Shown here piece by piece: positions 46,625-55,457 of a DNA stretch of 61,440 bases. The notes beneath the pieces were generated by a model. It was given only the letters and a program-made list of their open reading frames with translations. It had not been told where the DNA came from and made no database searches. This DNA comes from Paenimyroides marinum. GTDB taxonomy: Bacteria; Bacteroidota; Bacteroidia; Flavobacteriales; Flavobacteriaceae. The translations under genes were made by a program, and so were the position numbers. The stretch covers positions 1 to 61,440 of the forward strand of contig NZ_FNXE01000016.1 of NCBI RefSeq assembly GCF_900108395.1. The letters run 5' to 3'. Every line of letters begins with the position of its first letter. Position 1 is the first letter of the stretch.

Positions 46625-49261
46625 CTACTTCACAAAGCTAACAGCATTAGCAATCGCATCTTTTATACCATCAGCATTTTTACCGCCTGCAGTTGCAAAG
46701 AATGCTTGTCCGCCACCGCCGCCTTGAATGTATTTTCCTAATTCACGAACAATGTGTCCGGCATTTAAACCTTTAGTTTCTACGATTTCTTTAGAAACAT
46801 AAGCAGTTAACATTGGTTTCCCTTCATTAACGGTTCCAAACAAAATAAAGAAATTATTTGCTGTTCCGCCAATTTCATAAGCTAAATCTTTTGCTCCCGT
46901 AGCATCTAAATCTACCTGTTTTGCTAAAAATTTCACTCCGTTTATTTCCTGAACTTCATTCAGCAAATCGCCTTTTAAGCTTTTTGCTTTCTCTTTCAAT
47001 AATTGTTCCACTTGTTTTTTCAACTTCGTGTTTTCGTCTTGTAACGAATGAACAGCTTTTAACGCATCTTGCGGATTTTTAAGCGTTTCTTTAATCTCTT
47101 TTAAAGTAGCTTCCTGGTTTTGATAGAATGAACGAACCGCATCTCCTGTAATTGCTTCGATTCGACGGATTCCCGCTGCAACTGCACTTTCCGAAACGAT
47201 TTTAAACGCCCAGATATTGGCAGTGTTTTGTACGTGGATTCCTCCACAGAGTTCCATAGAATCACCAAATTTAATCGCACGAACTTCATCGCCGTATTTT
47301 TCACCAAACAATGCCATTGCTCCTTCATCTAAAGCTTGTTGAAAAGGAATTGAACGGCGTTCAATCAACGGCAATTGATCTGCAATACGTGCATTTACAA
47401 AAGCTTCTACTTGTTGCAGCTCCTCATCGGTAACTTTGGCAAAATGCGAAAAATCGAAACGTAAATAATTTGGTGCAACCAATGATCCTTTTTGTTCTAC
47501 GTGCGTTCCTAAGACACTTCGCAACGCCTGATGCAGCAAGTGCGTAGCCGAATGGTTTTTAGATGCCGCATTGCGTAAACCGGTGTTTACTTTTGCAACA
47601 AAATTAGCCTCTAAATTTCCAGGTAATTGTTTTGCAAAATGTAAAATTAAGTTGTTTTCTTTCTTGGTATCAAAAATCTCGATCGTTTCATTCGCCGAAA
47701 TCAAATTACCTTTATCTCCAACCTGACCTCCGCCTTCGGGATAAAACGGTGTATGATCTAAAACGATTTGATACAACGTTCCGTCTTTTTTCGATTTCAC
47801 TTTGCGGATGCGTGTAATTTTCACCTCGTTTTCTACTTTGTCGTACCCCTCAAAAGTTTCAATGTTTCCTTCAATCAGCACCTTCCAATCGTCTTTAGAA
47901 ATTTCAGATGCCGCACGCGAACGGTCTTTTTGTGCTTTCAGTGCCGCTTCAAAACCAACTTCGTCTAAATCATATTCTTTTTCGCGTAAAATCAAAGCTG
48001 TTAAATCAATCGGAAAACCAAAAGTGTCATACAATTCAAATGCTTTTGCTCCGTCGACTATTTTCCCTTCTGTTTTCTCAATAACCGAATCCAACAAATG
48101 TAGTCCTTGATCCAAAGTACGCAAGAAAGAAGCTTCTTCTTCCCTGATGACGTTTTTAACCAGTTCTTTTTGCGTAACGATTTCCGGGAAGAATGCACCC
48201 ATTTGAACCGATAACACATCAACCAATTGATAAATAAACGGCTCTTTTGTTCCTAAAAAGGTAAAACCGTAGCGAATCGCACGACGTAAAATACGACGGA
48301 TCACATAACCCGCACCATTATTTGACGGTAGTTGTCCGTCTGCAATTGCAAAAGCAACCGCACGCACGTGGTCTACAATTACTCGAATGGCAATATTGGT
48401 TTGGTTTTGTTCTTCCGATATGTTTTTGATTTCGTTGTTTGTATATTTTTTACCGGTAATTTCTTCAACCTTTGCAATCAATGGTGTAAACACATCGGTA
48501 TCGTAATTGGATGTAACACCTTGCATTGCCATACACAAACGCTCAAAGCCCATTCCGGTATCAACGTGTTTTGCAGGTAATTTTTCTAAAGAACCGTCGG
48601 CTTTACGGTTAAATTCCATAAATACGTTGTTCCAGATTTCTACCACTTGTGGATGATCTGCATTTACCAATGAACGACCGGAAACTTCTGTCCTTTCGTT
48701 ATCCGGACGTAAATCTACGTGAATTTCAGAACAAGGTCCGCACGGTCCCTGATCACCCATTTCCCAAAAATTGTCTTTTTTGTTTCCCAAAATGATACGG
48801 TCTTCGGCAACAAATTGCTTCCACAAGTCCCAGGCTTCCTGATCAAACGGAACGTTTTCTGCTTCGTTTCCTTCGAAAACGGAAACATACAAACGATCTT
48901 TGTCAATTTTCAGCACTTCGGTCAAAAATTCCCACGCCCAGGCAATAGCTTCTTTTTTGAAATAATCGCCAAACGACCAGTTCCCTAACATTTCAAACAT
49001 CGTGTGGTGATAAGTATCAAAACCTACGTCCTCTAAATCGTTGTGCTTACCTGAAACGCGCAAACATTTCTGCGTATCGGCAATACGTGTGGCTTTTGGG
49101 ACAGCATTGCCTAAAAAATATTCTTTAAACTGTGCCATACCCGAGTTGTTAAACATCAAGGTTGGATCGTCTTTTAAAACAATCGGGGCCGAAGGAACAA
49201 TTAAATGTCCCTTGCTTTCAAAAAAATCAAGAAATTTTTTTCTGATATCCTGTGATTTCAT
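46625..49261 (-). CDS. alaS: Alanyl-tRNA synthetase
   Basis: AlaRS, 878 residues, full length. The class II catalytic domain starts at the N-terminus ([17 protein letters not shown]), with motif 2 near [20 protein letters not shown]. The editing site has NHSATHLL (H570, H574) and the zinc/editing CGGIHV (C672, H676). The C-terminal C-Ala domain has the [15 protein letters not shown] tail. It charges tRNA-Ala and clears misacylated Ser and Gly. It is divergent from the merR-type gene and convergent with the secreted protein gene. A TAATTTTG element lies in the shared 168-nt region at 49323-49330 on its strand. Confidence 0.98.
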   Translation of the reverse strand: MKSQDIRKKFLDFFESKGHLIVPSAPIVLKDDPTLMFNNSGMAQFKEYFLGNAVPKATRIADTQKCLRVSGKHNDLEDVGFDTYHHTMFEMLGNWSFGDYFKKEAIAWAWEFLTEVLKIDKDRLYVSVFEGNEAENVPFDQEAWDLWKQFVAEDRIILGNKKDNFWEMGDQGPCGPCSEIHVDLRPDNERTEVSGRSLVNADHPQVVEIWNNVFMEFNRKADGSLEKLPAKHVDTGMGFERLCMAMQGVTSNYDTDVFTPLIAKVEEITGKKYTNNEIKNISEEQNQTNIAIRVIVDHVRAVAFAIADGQLPSNNGAGYVIRRILRRAIRYGFTFLGTKEPFIYQLVDVLSVQMGAFFPEIVTQKELVKNVIREEEASFLRTLDQGLHLLDSVIEKTEGKIVDGAKAFELYDTFGFPIDLTALILREKEYDLDEVGFEAALKAQKDRSRAASEISKDDWKVLIEGNIETFEGYDKVENEVKITRIRKVKSKKDGTLYQIVLDHTPFYPEGGGQVGDKGNLISANETIEIFDTKKENNLILHFAKQLPGNLEANFVAKVNTGLRNAASKNHSATHLLHQALRSVLGTHVEQKGSLVAPNYLRFDFSHFAKVTDEELQQVEAFVNARIADQLPLIERRSIPFQQALDEGAMALFGEKYGDEVRAIKFGDSMELCGGIHVQNTANIWAFKIVSESAVAAGIRRIEAITGDAVRSFYQNQEATLKEIKETLKNPQDALKAVHSLQDENTKLKKQVEQLLKEKAKSLKGDLLNEVQEINGVKFLAKQVDLDATGAKDLAYEIGGTANNFFILFGTVNEGKPMLTAYVSKEIVETKGLNAGHIVRELGKYIQGGGGGQAFFATAGGKNADGIKDAIANAVSFVK

Positions 49262-49376
49262 TCGATATATTAATTATGAATCGTTCAAAACAAACACTTT
49301 ACAAAAAAGTGTACAACAGGGGCAAAATTAATGATTTTTGGCAGATATTACGTAATTGCAATATATTATTAAACTG

Positions 49377-49409
49377 TTTGCAAGTTAATTTTAAAAAATT
49401 GTATATTAG
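49377..49409 (+). promoter_or_regulatory. Probable promoter of the merR-lemA-TPM unit
   Basis: TTTG (49377), a 21-bp spacer and TATATTAG (49402) approximate TTTG-N19-TAnnTTTG with one mismatch. It lies 21 nt before the merR-type start. Confidence 0.5.
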
Positions 49410-49429
49410 CATAGCTAAAATTTGAAATA

Positions 49430-49759
49430 ATGCAGGTTGAATTGCCCGAAAAAAGATATTACAGTATAGGTGAAATTGCCAAAGCGTTTGACGTAAACGC
49501 TTCGTTGATACGTTTTTGGGAAAAAGAATTTGACATTTTAAAGCCAAAAAAAAACGCAAAAGGCAACAGAATGTTCACTCCTGAAGATTTAAAAAACCTA
49601 AAAACCATTTATCATTTAGTAAAAGAAAAGGGATTTACGCTTGATGGTGCCAAAGAATATTTAAAAAATAACAAGAAAAAACCGTTGAACACCATTGAAA
49701 TTATTGAAAAATTAGAGCTTATTAAAAAACAATTATTAAGTATTAAAAACGAACTTTAA
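49430..49759 (+). CDS. MerR-family transcriptional regulator
   Basis: 109 residues. An N-terminal winged helix-turn-helix is clear (YYSIGEIAKAFDVNASLIRF, WEKEFDILKPKKN, RMFTPEDLKNLKTIYHLV), followed by a short C-terminal dimerisation helix (NTIEIIEKLELIKKQLLSIK). There is no effector-binding domain and no cysteine-based metal site, so it is the small MerR type common next to lemA in Bacteroidota. It is 12 nt upstream of lemA and may regulate this unit. That is inferred from position. Confidence 0.9.
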   Translation: MQVELPEKRYYSIGEIAKAFDVNASLIRFWEKEFDILKPKKNAKGNRMFTPEDLKNLKTIYHLVKEKGFTLDGAKEYLKNNKKKPLNTIEIIEKLELIKKQLLSIKNEL

Positions 49760-49771
49760 ATTAGAAAAATT

Positions 49772-50365
49772 ATGAAAAAATTTCTCCCTCTTATTATTAT
49801 CGCAGTATTAGCAATTGGTATATATGCTTGGGTAAAAGGTATTAACAACACAGCAGTAACTTTAAACGAAAATATAAAAGAAAGCTGGGGAAATGTTGAA
49901 ACCGCTTACGAAAGAAGAAATTCATTAATCGAGAACTTAGTTAATACAGTAAAAGGTGCGGCAGATTTTGAAAAATCAACTTTAGAAGCTGTTGTTAGTG
50001 CACGTTCTAAAGCAACACAAACAACTATCGATCCAACAAATATTACACCAGAACAATTGGCAGCATTTAGCCAAGCTCAAAGCGGTGTTAACAGTGCTTT
50101 ATCTCGTTTATTGGTAACTGTTGAAAGATACCCTGATTTAAAAGCAAACCAAAACTTCATTAAACTACAAGATGAATTGGTAAGCACAGAAAACCAGATT
50201 TTAACGGCACGTACGCGTTTTAACGAAACCGTTAAACCTTACAACAATCATATTAAAGTATTTCCAAACAACCTGTTAGCTGGAATTTTAGGATTTACAG
50301 AAAAAGGATATTTTCAAGCTTCAGAAGGTGCAGAAAAAGCTCCGGAAGTAGAATTTAATTTCTAA
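49772..50365 (+). CDS. lemA: LemA family protein
   Basis: LemA, 197 residues. One N-terminal transmembrane segment (about residues 4-22, LPLIIIAVLAIGIYAWVKG), then the family core NVETAYERRNSLIENLVNTV and the conserved asparagine-rich RFNETVKPYNNHIKVFPNN region. It has an inner-membrane anchor with the helical bundle exposed; function in bacteria is unclear. It is consistently linked to TPM-domain genes, as here. Confidence 0.95.
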   Translation: MKKFLPLIIIAVLAIGIYAWVKGINNTAVTLNENIKESWGNVETAYERRNSLIENLVNTVKGAADFEKSTLEAVVSARSKATQTTIDPTNITPEQLAAFSQAQSGVNSALSRLLVTVERYPDLKANQNFIKLQDELVSTENQILTARTRFNETVKPYNNHIKVFPNNLLAGILGFTEKGYFQASEGAEKAPEVEFNF

Positions 50366-50369
50366 AAAT

Positions 50370-50810
50370 ATGTCGTTAACAGAAGATTTTTTAAGCACTG
50401 TTGAAGAACAGGAAATTATTGAAGCCATTGTAAAAGCCGAAAAAGAAACATCGGGCGAAATTCGCGTGCACATAGAAGAACACAGCGATTTACCCGTATT
50501 AGAACGTGCCCAGGAGGTTTTTAAAATGCTAAATATGCATAAAACAAGCGCCCACAACGGCGTTTTGTTTTATATAGGCGTTAAAGATCGTCATTTTGCC
50601 ATTATTGGTGATGATGGTATCGACGCGGTGGTTCCTTATGATTTTTGGGAAGAAACCAAAAAAAAGGTCATCAACCACTTTAAGCTCAATCAATTTAAAG
50701 AAGGACTGATCGCAGGTATTTTACATACAGGGAAACAATTGAAACACTATTTTCCATACCGCGGAAATGAAGATGTAAACGAATTACCTAACGAAATTTC
50801 ACGAGGTTAA
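50370..50810 (+). CDS. TPM-domain protein (TLP18.3/Psb32/MOLO-1), no signal peptide
   Basis: 146 residues, cytoplasmic-looking. TPM domain: SLTEDFLSTVEEQEIIEAIV, EKETSGEIRVHIEEHS, then NGVLFYIGVKDRHFAIIGDDGID. No export signal and no transmembrane helix, unlike the next gene. The TPM fold is found in photosystem II repair proteins and in acetylcholine receptor regulators. Its role next to LemA is unknown. It starts four bases after lemA ends and its stop overlaps the next start by one base. Confidence 0.9.
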   Translation: MSLTEDFLSTVEEQEIIEAIVKAEKETSGEIRVHIEEHSDLPVLERAQEVFKMLNMHKTSAHNGVLFYIGVKDRHFAIIGDDGIDAVVPYDFWEETKKKVINHFKLNQFKEGLIAGILHTGKQLKHYFPYRGNEDVNELPNEISRG

Positions 50811-51604
50811 TGAAACCATTTAGAAAAATATCACTATTAATCGTACTGCTTTTTCCGTTCGTACTTTTAGCACAATTCAATATACCCGAAAAACCGTCGA
50901 AAGCAAGCGAGCAGACATCAGTGTACGATTACGCTTCTTTATTGTCAGCTTCTGAAAAACAGCAGTTAGAACAAAAGCTGATTCATTATGCCGATACGAC
51001 CTCCACACAGATTGTTGTAGCCATTATTCCAAGTTTACAAGGAGAATATGAAGGAGAGCTGGCTCCAAAATGGGCACATAAATGGGGTGTTGGTCAGGCA
51101 AAAGAAGATAATGGCGTATTTATTCTTTTGGCTGAAAAAGAACGAAAAATATGGATTTCTCCAGGCTATGGATTAGAACATCTTTTAACTGCCGGAATTA
51201 ACGGAGAAATCATTCGCAATTATATTATTCCCGAATTTAAAAAAGGCGACTATTATGCCGGATTAGATATTGGAACAGACAAACTCATGGAGCTGTTCTC
51301 GGGTACTTACAAAGGTACACGCCAAGAAAACACAGAGAGCAGTGGTTCTGCTTTTTTTCTTATCATTGTTGTCATCATTATTCTGATTATCGCAAGTAAA
51401 ATAGGTGGTGGTAAAGGAGGAAACAATCGTGGACGACGCGGTGGATTGGATTTAATGGACATCATTATTTTAAGCAGTCTTGGTCGCGGTGGCGGAGGTG
51501 GCAGCGGTTTTGGCGGAGGCTCATCGGGTGGTTTCGGCGGCGGATTTGGAGGTGGTTTCGGCGGCGGCGGATTCTCTGGAGGTGGGGCAGGTGGAAGTTG
51601 GTAG
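50810..51604 (+). CDS. TPM-domain membrane protein with glycine-rich C-terminus (YgcG-like)
   Basis: 264 residues. Signal peptide (about 1-22, LIVLLFPFVLLAQF), TPM domain (about 35-165, SVYDYASLLSASEKQQLEQK, DNGVFILLAEKERKIWISPG) and a transmembrane segment (about 182-196, AFFLIIVVIIILIIASKIG). A tail follows that is almost wholly glycine with S, F and R (about 200-264, GGFGGGFGGGFGGGG). The reading frame in the glycine tract is intact. It is the last gene of the merR-lemA-TPM-TPM unit. Confidence 0.92.
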   Translation: MKPFRKISLLIVLLFPFVLLAQFNIPEKPSKASEQTSVYDYASLLSASEKQQLEQKLIHYADTTSTQIVVAIIPSLQGEYEGELAPKWAHKWGVGQAKEDNGVFILLAEKERKIWISPGYGLEHLLTAGINGEIIRNYIIPEFKKGDYYAGLDIGTDKLMELFSGTYKGTRQENTESSGSAFFLIIVVIIILIIASKIGGGKGGNNRGRRGGLDLMDIIILSSLGRGGGGGSGFGGGSSGGFGGGFGGGFGGGGFSGGGAGGSW

Positions 51605-51667
51605 TTAAACTTCGTTTTTATTGTACCGAAAGATTCAAAAGTCTCAACGACAAAACTTTGCAAATAA

Positions 51668-52603
51668 ATGAAAATATTACACCTTGACACCAATCATTCC
51701 TTATTGATTGAACAATTACAACACGCCGGATTTGAAAATCACGAAGATTATACGTCCTCTAAAGAAGAAATCGAACAAAAAATCGCTTTATACGACGGTA
51801 TTATTATACGGAGTCGTTTTAAAATCGACCAACGATTTCTGGATGCAGCAACAAATCTAAAATTCATTGGTCGTGTGGGTGCCGGATTGGAAAATATTGA
51901 TTGTGAGCACGCCGAGGCAAAAGGAATTCAACTTATTGCTGCACCTGAAGGCAACCGTACTGCTGTTGCTGAACACGCGATGGGAATGCTTTTAAATTTA
52001 ATGAATAAACTCTCTTATGTTGATCAGGAGGTGAGACAAGGCATTTGGAAACGTGAAGAAAACCGAGGAATCGAAATTGAAGGTAAAACCGTAGGAATTA
52101 TTGGTTATGGAACAATGGGGAAAGCTTTCGCACAACGATTAAAAGGTTTTGACTGCAAGGTAATTTGTTATGATATTAAACCGAATGTTGGCAACGAATA
52201 TGCTACACAGGTTTCTTTACAGGAACTGCAAGAACACACCGATATTTTAAGCTTACACACGCCACAAACTGATGAAACGTATCATTTAATCAATAAACAA
52301 CTAATCGATGGTTTTGCCAAGCCGTTTTGGTTTATCAATACCGCCCGTGGAAAATCAGTAAACACCCATGATCTGGTTGAAGCATTGAAATCCGGAAAAA
52401 TAAAAGGTGCCGGATTAGATGTGTTAGAATACGAAAAATCATCATTTGAAAATATGTTTTCAGACAATGAATTGCCCAACGCTTTTAAATACCTTATAAC
52501 TGCAGATAACGTTCTGTTATCTCCACATATTGCCGGCTGGACAATAGAAAGCAAAGAAAAATTGGCACAAATAATTGTAGATAAAATAAAAGCAAGGTTT
52601 TAA
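51668..52603 (+). CDS. D-2-hydroxyacid dehydrogenase (SerA-like)
   Basis: 311 residues, NAD-dependent D-isomer-specific 2-hydroxyacid dehydrogenase. The nucleotide-binding motif is VGIIGYGTMGKAFA; the catalytic arginine lies in NTARGK, with a glutamate in the VLEYEK region and a histidine in LSPHIAGWT. It lacks the C-terminal ACT domain of full SerA, so phosphoglycerate is only one possible substrate. The stop codon lies inside the shared terminator (52588). Confidence 0.87.
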   Translation: MKILHLDTNHSLLIEQLQHAGFENHEDYTSSKEEIEQKIALYDGIIIRSRFKIDQRFLDAATNLKFIGRVGAGLENIDCEHAEAKGIQLIAAPEGNRTAVAEHAMGMLLNLMNKLSYVDQEVRQGIWKREENRGIEIEGKTVGIIGYGTMGKAFAQRLKGFDCKVICYDIKPNVGNEYATQVSLQELQEHTDILSLHTPQTDETYHLINKQLIDGFAKPFWFINTARGKSVNTHDLVEALKSGKIKGAGLDVLEYEKSSFENMFSDNELPNAFKYLITADNVLLSPHIAGWTIESKEKLAQIIVDKIKARF

Positions 52604-52615
52604 AACCTTGCTTTT
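52588..52615. terminator. Bidirectional terminator overlapping both gene ends
   Basis: AAAAGCAAGGTTTT and AAAACCTTGCTTTT form a perfect 28-base palindrome. The dehydrogenase stop (52601-52603) and the DUF4136 stop (52614-52616) are both within or beside it, so one element closes both converging transcripts. Confidence 0.9.
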
Positions 52616-53150
52616 ATTTATTCGGAAACGTTTCTAAAACTTTTGTAACAAATTCTTTAATACGTTCTTCTTTTTTCTTTTGATTTTGGGTCAGATACCC
52701 CGTTCCTTTTCCTTGCCAGATCAGTTCTTTGTTGTTGGCTTTTAAAACGTCAACATACAAAATGCCTTGTGTGGAAGTAGAAACCGATTGATAGCCTGGC
52801 CCCATCATCCACGGATTCCACCCCCAAGGGCGGTAATAACCATAACCCCAACCTCCGTAATACGTATTTACATTTACCACTTGTTTGGCATCGGTAAACA
52901 AATTAATCACTAAATCAGGATTATCACTTTTGGTGTATCCTTTCGCCCTCAGTTCGTCGTCAATTGCTTTTAAAATACGCTTTTTATCTAAGTCGGAAAT
53001 GTTGATTTTATCAACCCCGTCTTTCATAAACGCATAGGTTTTGAACTGGCTGAAATCAACCGAATTATCATAATCAGTAGCTACCTGAACCGAACTACAT
53101 GACGCAAATAGCATTATTGCTAAAAACGGTAAAAATTTAATTAGTTTCAT
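52614..53150 (-). CDS. DUF4136-like lipoprotein
   Basis: 178 residues. Lipoprotein signal MKLIKFLPFLAIMLFASC (C18). The body matches the DUF4136 pattern: TDYDNSVDFSQFKTYAF, IDDELRAKGYTKSDNPDLVI, then a Trp/Tyr/Pro-rich loop (WGYGYYRPWGWNPWMMGPG) and LYVDVLKANNKELIWQGKG. It is probably anchored in the outer membrane. Function unknown. It lies six bases downstream of the urocanate hydratase gene and is likely co-transcribed with it. Confidence 0.85.
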   Translation of the reverse strand: MKLIKFLPFLAIMLFASCSSVQVATDYDNSVDFSQFKTYAFMKDGVDKINISDLDKKRILKAIDDELRAKGYTKSDNPDLVINLFTDAKQVVNVNTYYGGWGYGYYRPWGWNPWMMGPGYQSVSTSTQGILYVDVLKANNKELIWQGKGTGYLTQNQKKKEERIKEFVTKVLETFPNK

Positions 53151-53156
53151 CGTATT

Positions 53157-55322
53157 TTATTTTAACAGATTATCGTCAACTATGTTTGGCAACGTCACTT
53201 TCAATAAAGGTTCCGCTTCCATTGCACGTTTAATAGCGAAAACAGCCCCTTCGTTTCTTGCCCAGCTTCTGCGTGAAATTCCGTTGTTTACGTCCCAGAA
53301 AAGCATTGATTTTAAGCGTTGCTCTGCCTCGTTAGTTCCATCAAGAAGCATACCAAAACCTCCGTTGATAACTTCGCCCCAGCCAACACCACCGCCATTG
53401 TGAATTGAAACCCAGGTTGCACCACGGAAACTGTCGCCAATCACGTTGTGAATCGCCATATCGGCTGTAAATCGGGAACCATCATAAATATTTGATGTTT
53501 CGCGGTAAGGAGAATCGGTTCCTGAAACATCGTGGTGGTCACGACCCAAAACTACGGGGCCGATTTTTCCGTCGTTAATAGCATCGTTAAAGGCTTTTGC
53601 AATTTTCATGCGTCCTTCGGCATCGGCATATAAAATGCGGGCTTGTGATCCAACCACCAATTTATTTTCTTGTGCACCTCGAATCCATTGAATGTTATCT
53701 TTCATTTGCTGCTGGATTTCTTCGGGCGATGTTTTAATCATTTCTTCTAACACTGCACAGGCAATATCATCGGTTTTTTGTAAATCTTCCGGATTGTTTG
53801 ATGCACACACCCAACGGAATGGCCCAAAACCATAATCAAAACACATCGGTCCCATAATATCCTGAACATACGATGGGTATTTGAATTCACGTCCTAAAGT
53901 TGGGGTTGGATTCATTACATCGGCACCTGCACGAGAAGCTTCTAATAAGAACGCATTTCCGTAATCAAAGAAATACGTTCCTTTTGCCGTGTGTTTATTG
54001 ATAGCAGCTGCGTGACGACGCAAGGTTTCCTGAACTTTCTCTTTAAATAATTCAGGTTGATCTGCCATCATTTTATTCGATTCTTCAAACGAAATTCCGA
54101 CAGGATAATAACCACCTGCCCAAGGATTGTGTAAAGAAGTCTGATCAGAACCTAAATCGATATGTAAATTTTCCTGATCAAACTTTTCCCAAACATCAAC
54201 AACATTTCCAAGATAAGCAATTGAAACTACTTCTTTTCGCTCTTGTGCTTTGCGAACCCGATTGACCAATTGATCTAAATCTTCAATCACTTCGTGAATC
54301 CAGCCTTGGTTGTGACGGATTTTCGTGATTTTTGGGTTTACTTCGGCACAAACCGTGATACAACCTGCGATTGTTCCTGCTTTTGGCTGTGCACCACTCA
54401 TTCCGCCCAAACCGGAAGTTACAAATAAATTGCCTTTAGGTTCTTTGCCTATTTTTCTAAAACCGTTTAAAACAGTAATGGTTGTACCGTGTACAATTCC
54501 CTGCGGACCAATGTACATATACGATCCGGCAGTCATTTGTCCATATTGAGTTACGCCTAACGCGTTGAATTTTTCCCAATCGTCCGGTTTGGAATAATTC
54601 GGAATCATCATTCCGTTGGTTACCACAACTCTTGGTGCATTTTTATGCGAAGGGAATAATCCCATCGGATGTCCGGAATACATAACCAAGGTTTGTTCAT
54701 CGGTCATTTCCGCCAGATATTTCATCGTTAATAAATACTGTGCCCAGTTGCTGAAAACAGCTCCGTTTCCACCATACGTAATTAATTCGTGCGGGTGTTG
54801 TGCCACGGCATAATCCAAATTGTTTTGAATCATCATCTGAATGGCTTTTGCCTGTAACGATTTTCCGGGATATTCGTTAATGTCACGAGCATACATACGG
54901 TATTTTGGACGGAAACGGTACATATAAATCCGACCGTATTTTTCTAATTCTTCTTTAAACTCAGGAATCAACGTTGCATGATGCTGCGGCTCAAAATAGC
55001 GCAATGCATTGCGAAGAGCTAATGTTTTTTCCTCATCGGTTAGTATTTCTTTACGCTTTGGTGCGTGATTTATGGTTGCATCATATAAAGCTGATGGCGG
55101 TAATTGTGATGGTATTCCCTGTAATATTTCTTCTTGAAACGTCATTGTTCTTGGTTTTACTTTTTTTCTGATTTGATCCACTAATTTATTAAATCCGTAC
55201 GGGCAATGCTTGCAACCGCTCATGCAACAATATCCGCGATCTAAAAGATATTTTTCGGTAAACACGCGAAAGCCGCGATCTGAAAGATAATAATCTTCTC
55301 CTTCAATTAAAACTTTCTTCAT
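53157..55322 (-). CDS. hutU: Urocanate hydratase with N-terminal DUF5522-like cysteine module
   Basis: Urocanase, 721 residues. It converts urocanate to 4-imidazolone-5-propionate in histidine breakdown and uses NAD+. Residues 60-721 (MTFQEEILQGIPSQLP onwards) correspond to the approximately 660-residue Bacteroidota urocanase, with LITYGGNGAVFSNW, YIGPQGIVHGTTITVLNGF, GLGGMSGAQPKAGTIAG and DHHDVSGTDSPYRE. Residues 1-59 (DYYLSDRGFRVFTEKYLLDR, then GYCCMSGCKHCPYGF with C32, C33, C37 and C40) match the separate DUF5522 family, here in the same frame without a stop. M60 at 55145 could also start a shorter protein. No other hut gene is in the window. Confidence 0.93.
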   Translation of the reverse strand: MKKVLIEGEDYYLSDRGFRVFTEKYLLDRGYCCMSGCKHCPYGFNKLVDQIRKKVKPRTMTFQEEILQGIPSQLPPSALYDATINHAPKRKEILTDEEKTLALRNALRYFEPQHHATLIPEFKEELEKYGRIYMYRFRPKYRMYARDINEYPGKSLQAKAIQMMIQNNLDYAVAQHPHELITYGGNGAVFSNWAQYLLTMKYLAEMTDEQTLVMYSGHPMGLFPSHKNAPRVVVTNGMMIPNYSKPDDWEKFNALGVTQYGQMTAGSYMYIGPQGIVHGTTITVLNGFRKIGKEPKGNLFVTSGLGGMSGAQPKAGTIAGCITVCAEVNPKITKIRHNQGWIHEVIEDLDQLVNRVRKAQERKEVVSIAYLGNVVDVWEKFDQENLHIDLGSDQTSLHNPWAGGYYPVGISFEESNKMMADQPELFKEKVQETLRRHAAAINKHTAKGTYFFDYGNAFLLEASRAGADVMNPTPTLGREFKYPSYVQDIMGPMCFDYGFGPFRWVCASNNPEDLQKTDDIACAVLEEMIKTSPEEIQQQMKDNIQWIRGAQENKLVVGSQARILYADAEGRMKIAKAFNDAINDGKIGPVVLGRDHHDVSGTDSPYRETSNIYDGSRFTADMAIHNVIGDSFRGATWVSIHNGGGVGWGEVINGGFGMLLDGTNEAEQRLKSMLFWDVNNGISRRSWARNEGAVFAIKRAMEAEPLLKVTLPNIVDDNLLK

Positions 55323-55408
55323 AACTACAAATTTAGTGATTTATTTTTGTTTTTTTGACGGGTGATGGATGTTGGGTGATAGTTGATTAAGATGATAGAT
55401 GTTTTTTG

Positions 55409-55416
55409 TATATTTG
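55409..55416 (+). promoter_or_regulatory. Probable promoter element of the WG-repeat gene
   Basis: TATATTTG matches TAnnTTTG 41 nt before the ATG at 55458; a TTG at 55383 is 23 bp upstream, slightly longer than consensus. Confidence 0.5.
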
Positions 55417-55457
55417 ATAACACCATATAGAAATGTAAAAACTAAATCTTTAAATCA

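Noticed and set aside
51307..51693. Proline-rich 128-codon frame on the minus strand
   Set aside because: It is the reverse reading of the glycine-rich tail of the TPM gene (glycine codons read as proline), not a separate gene.
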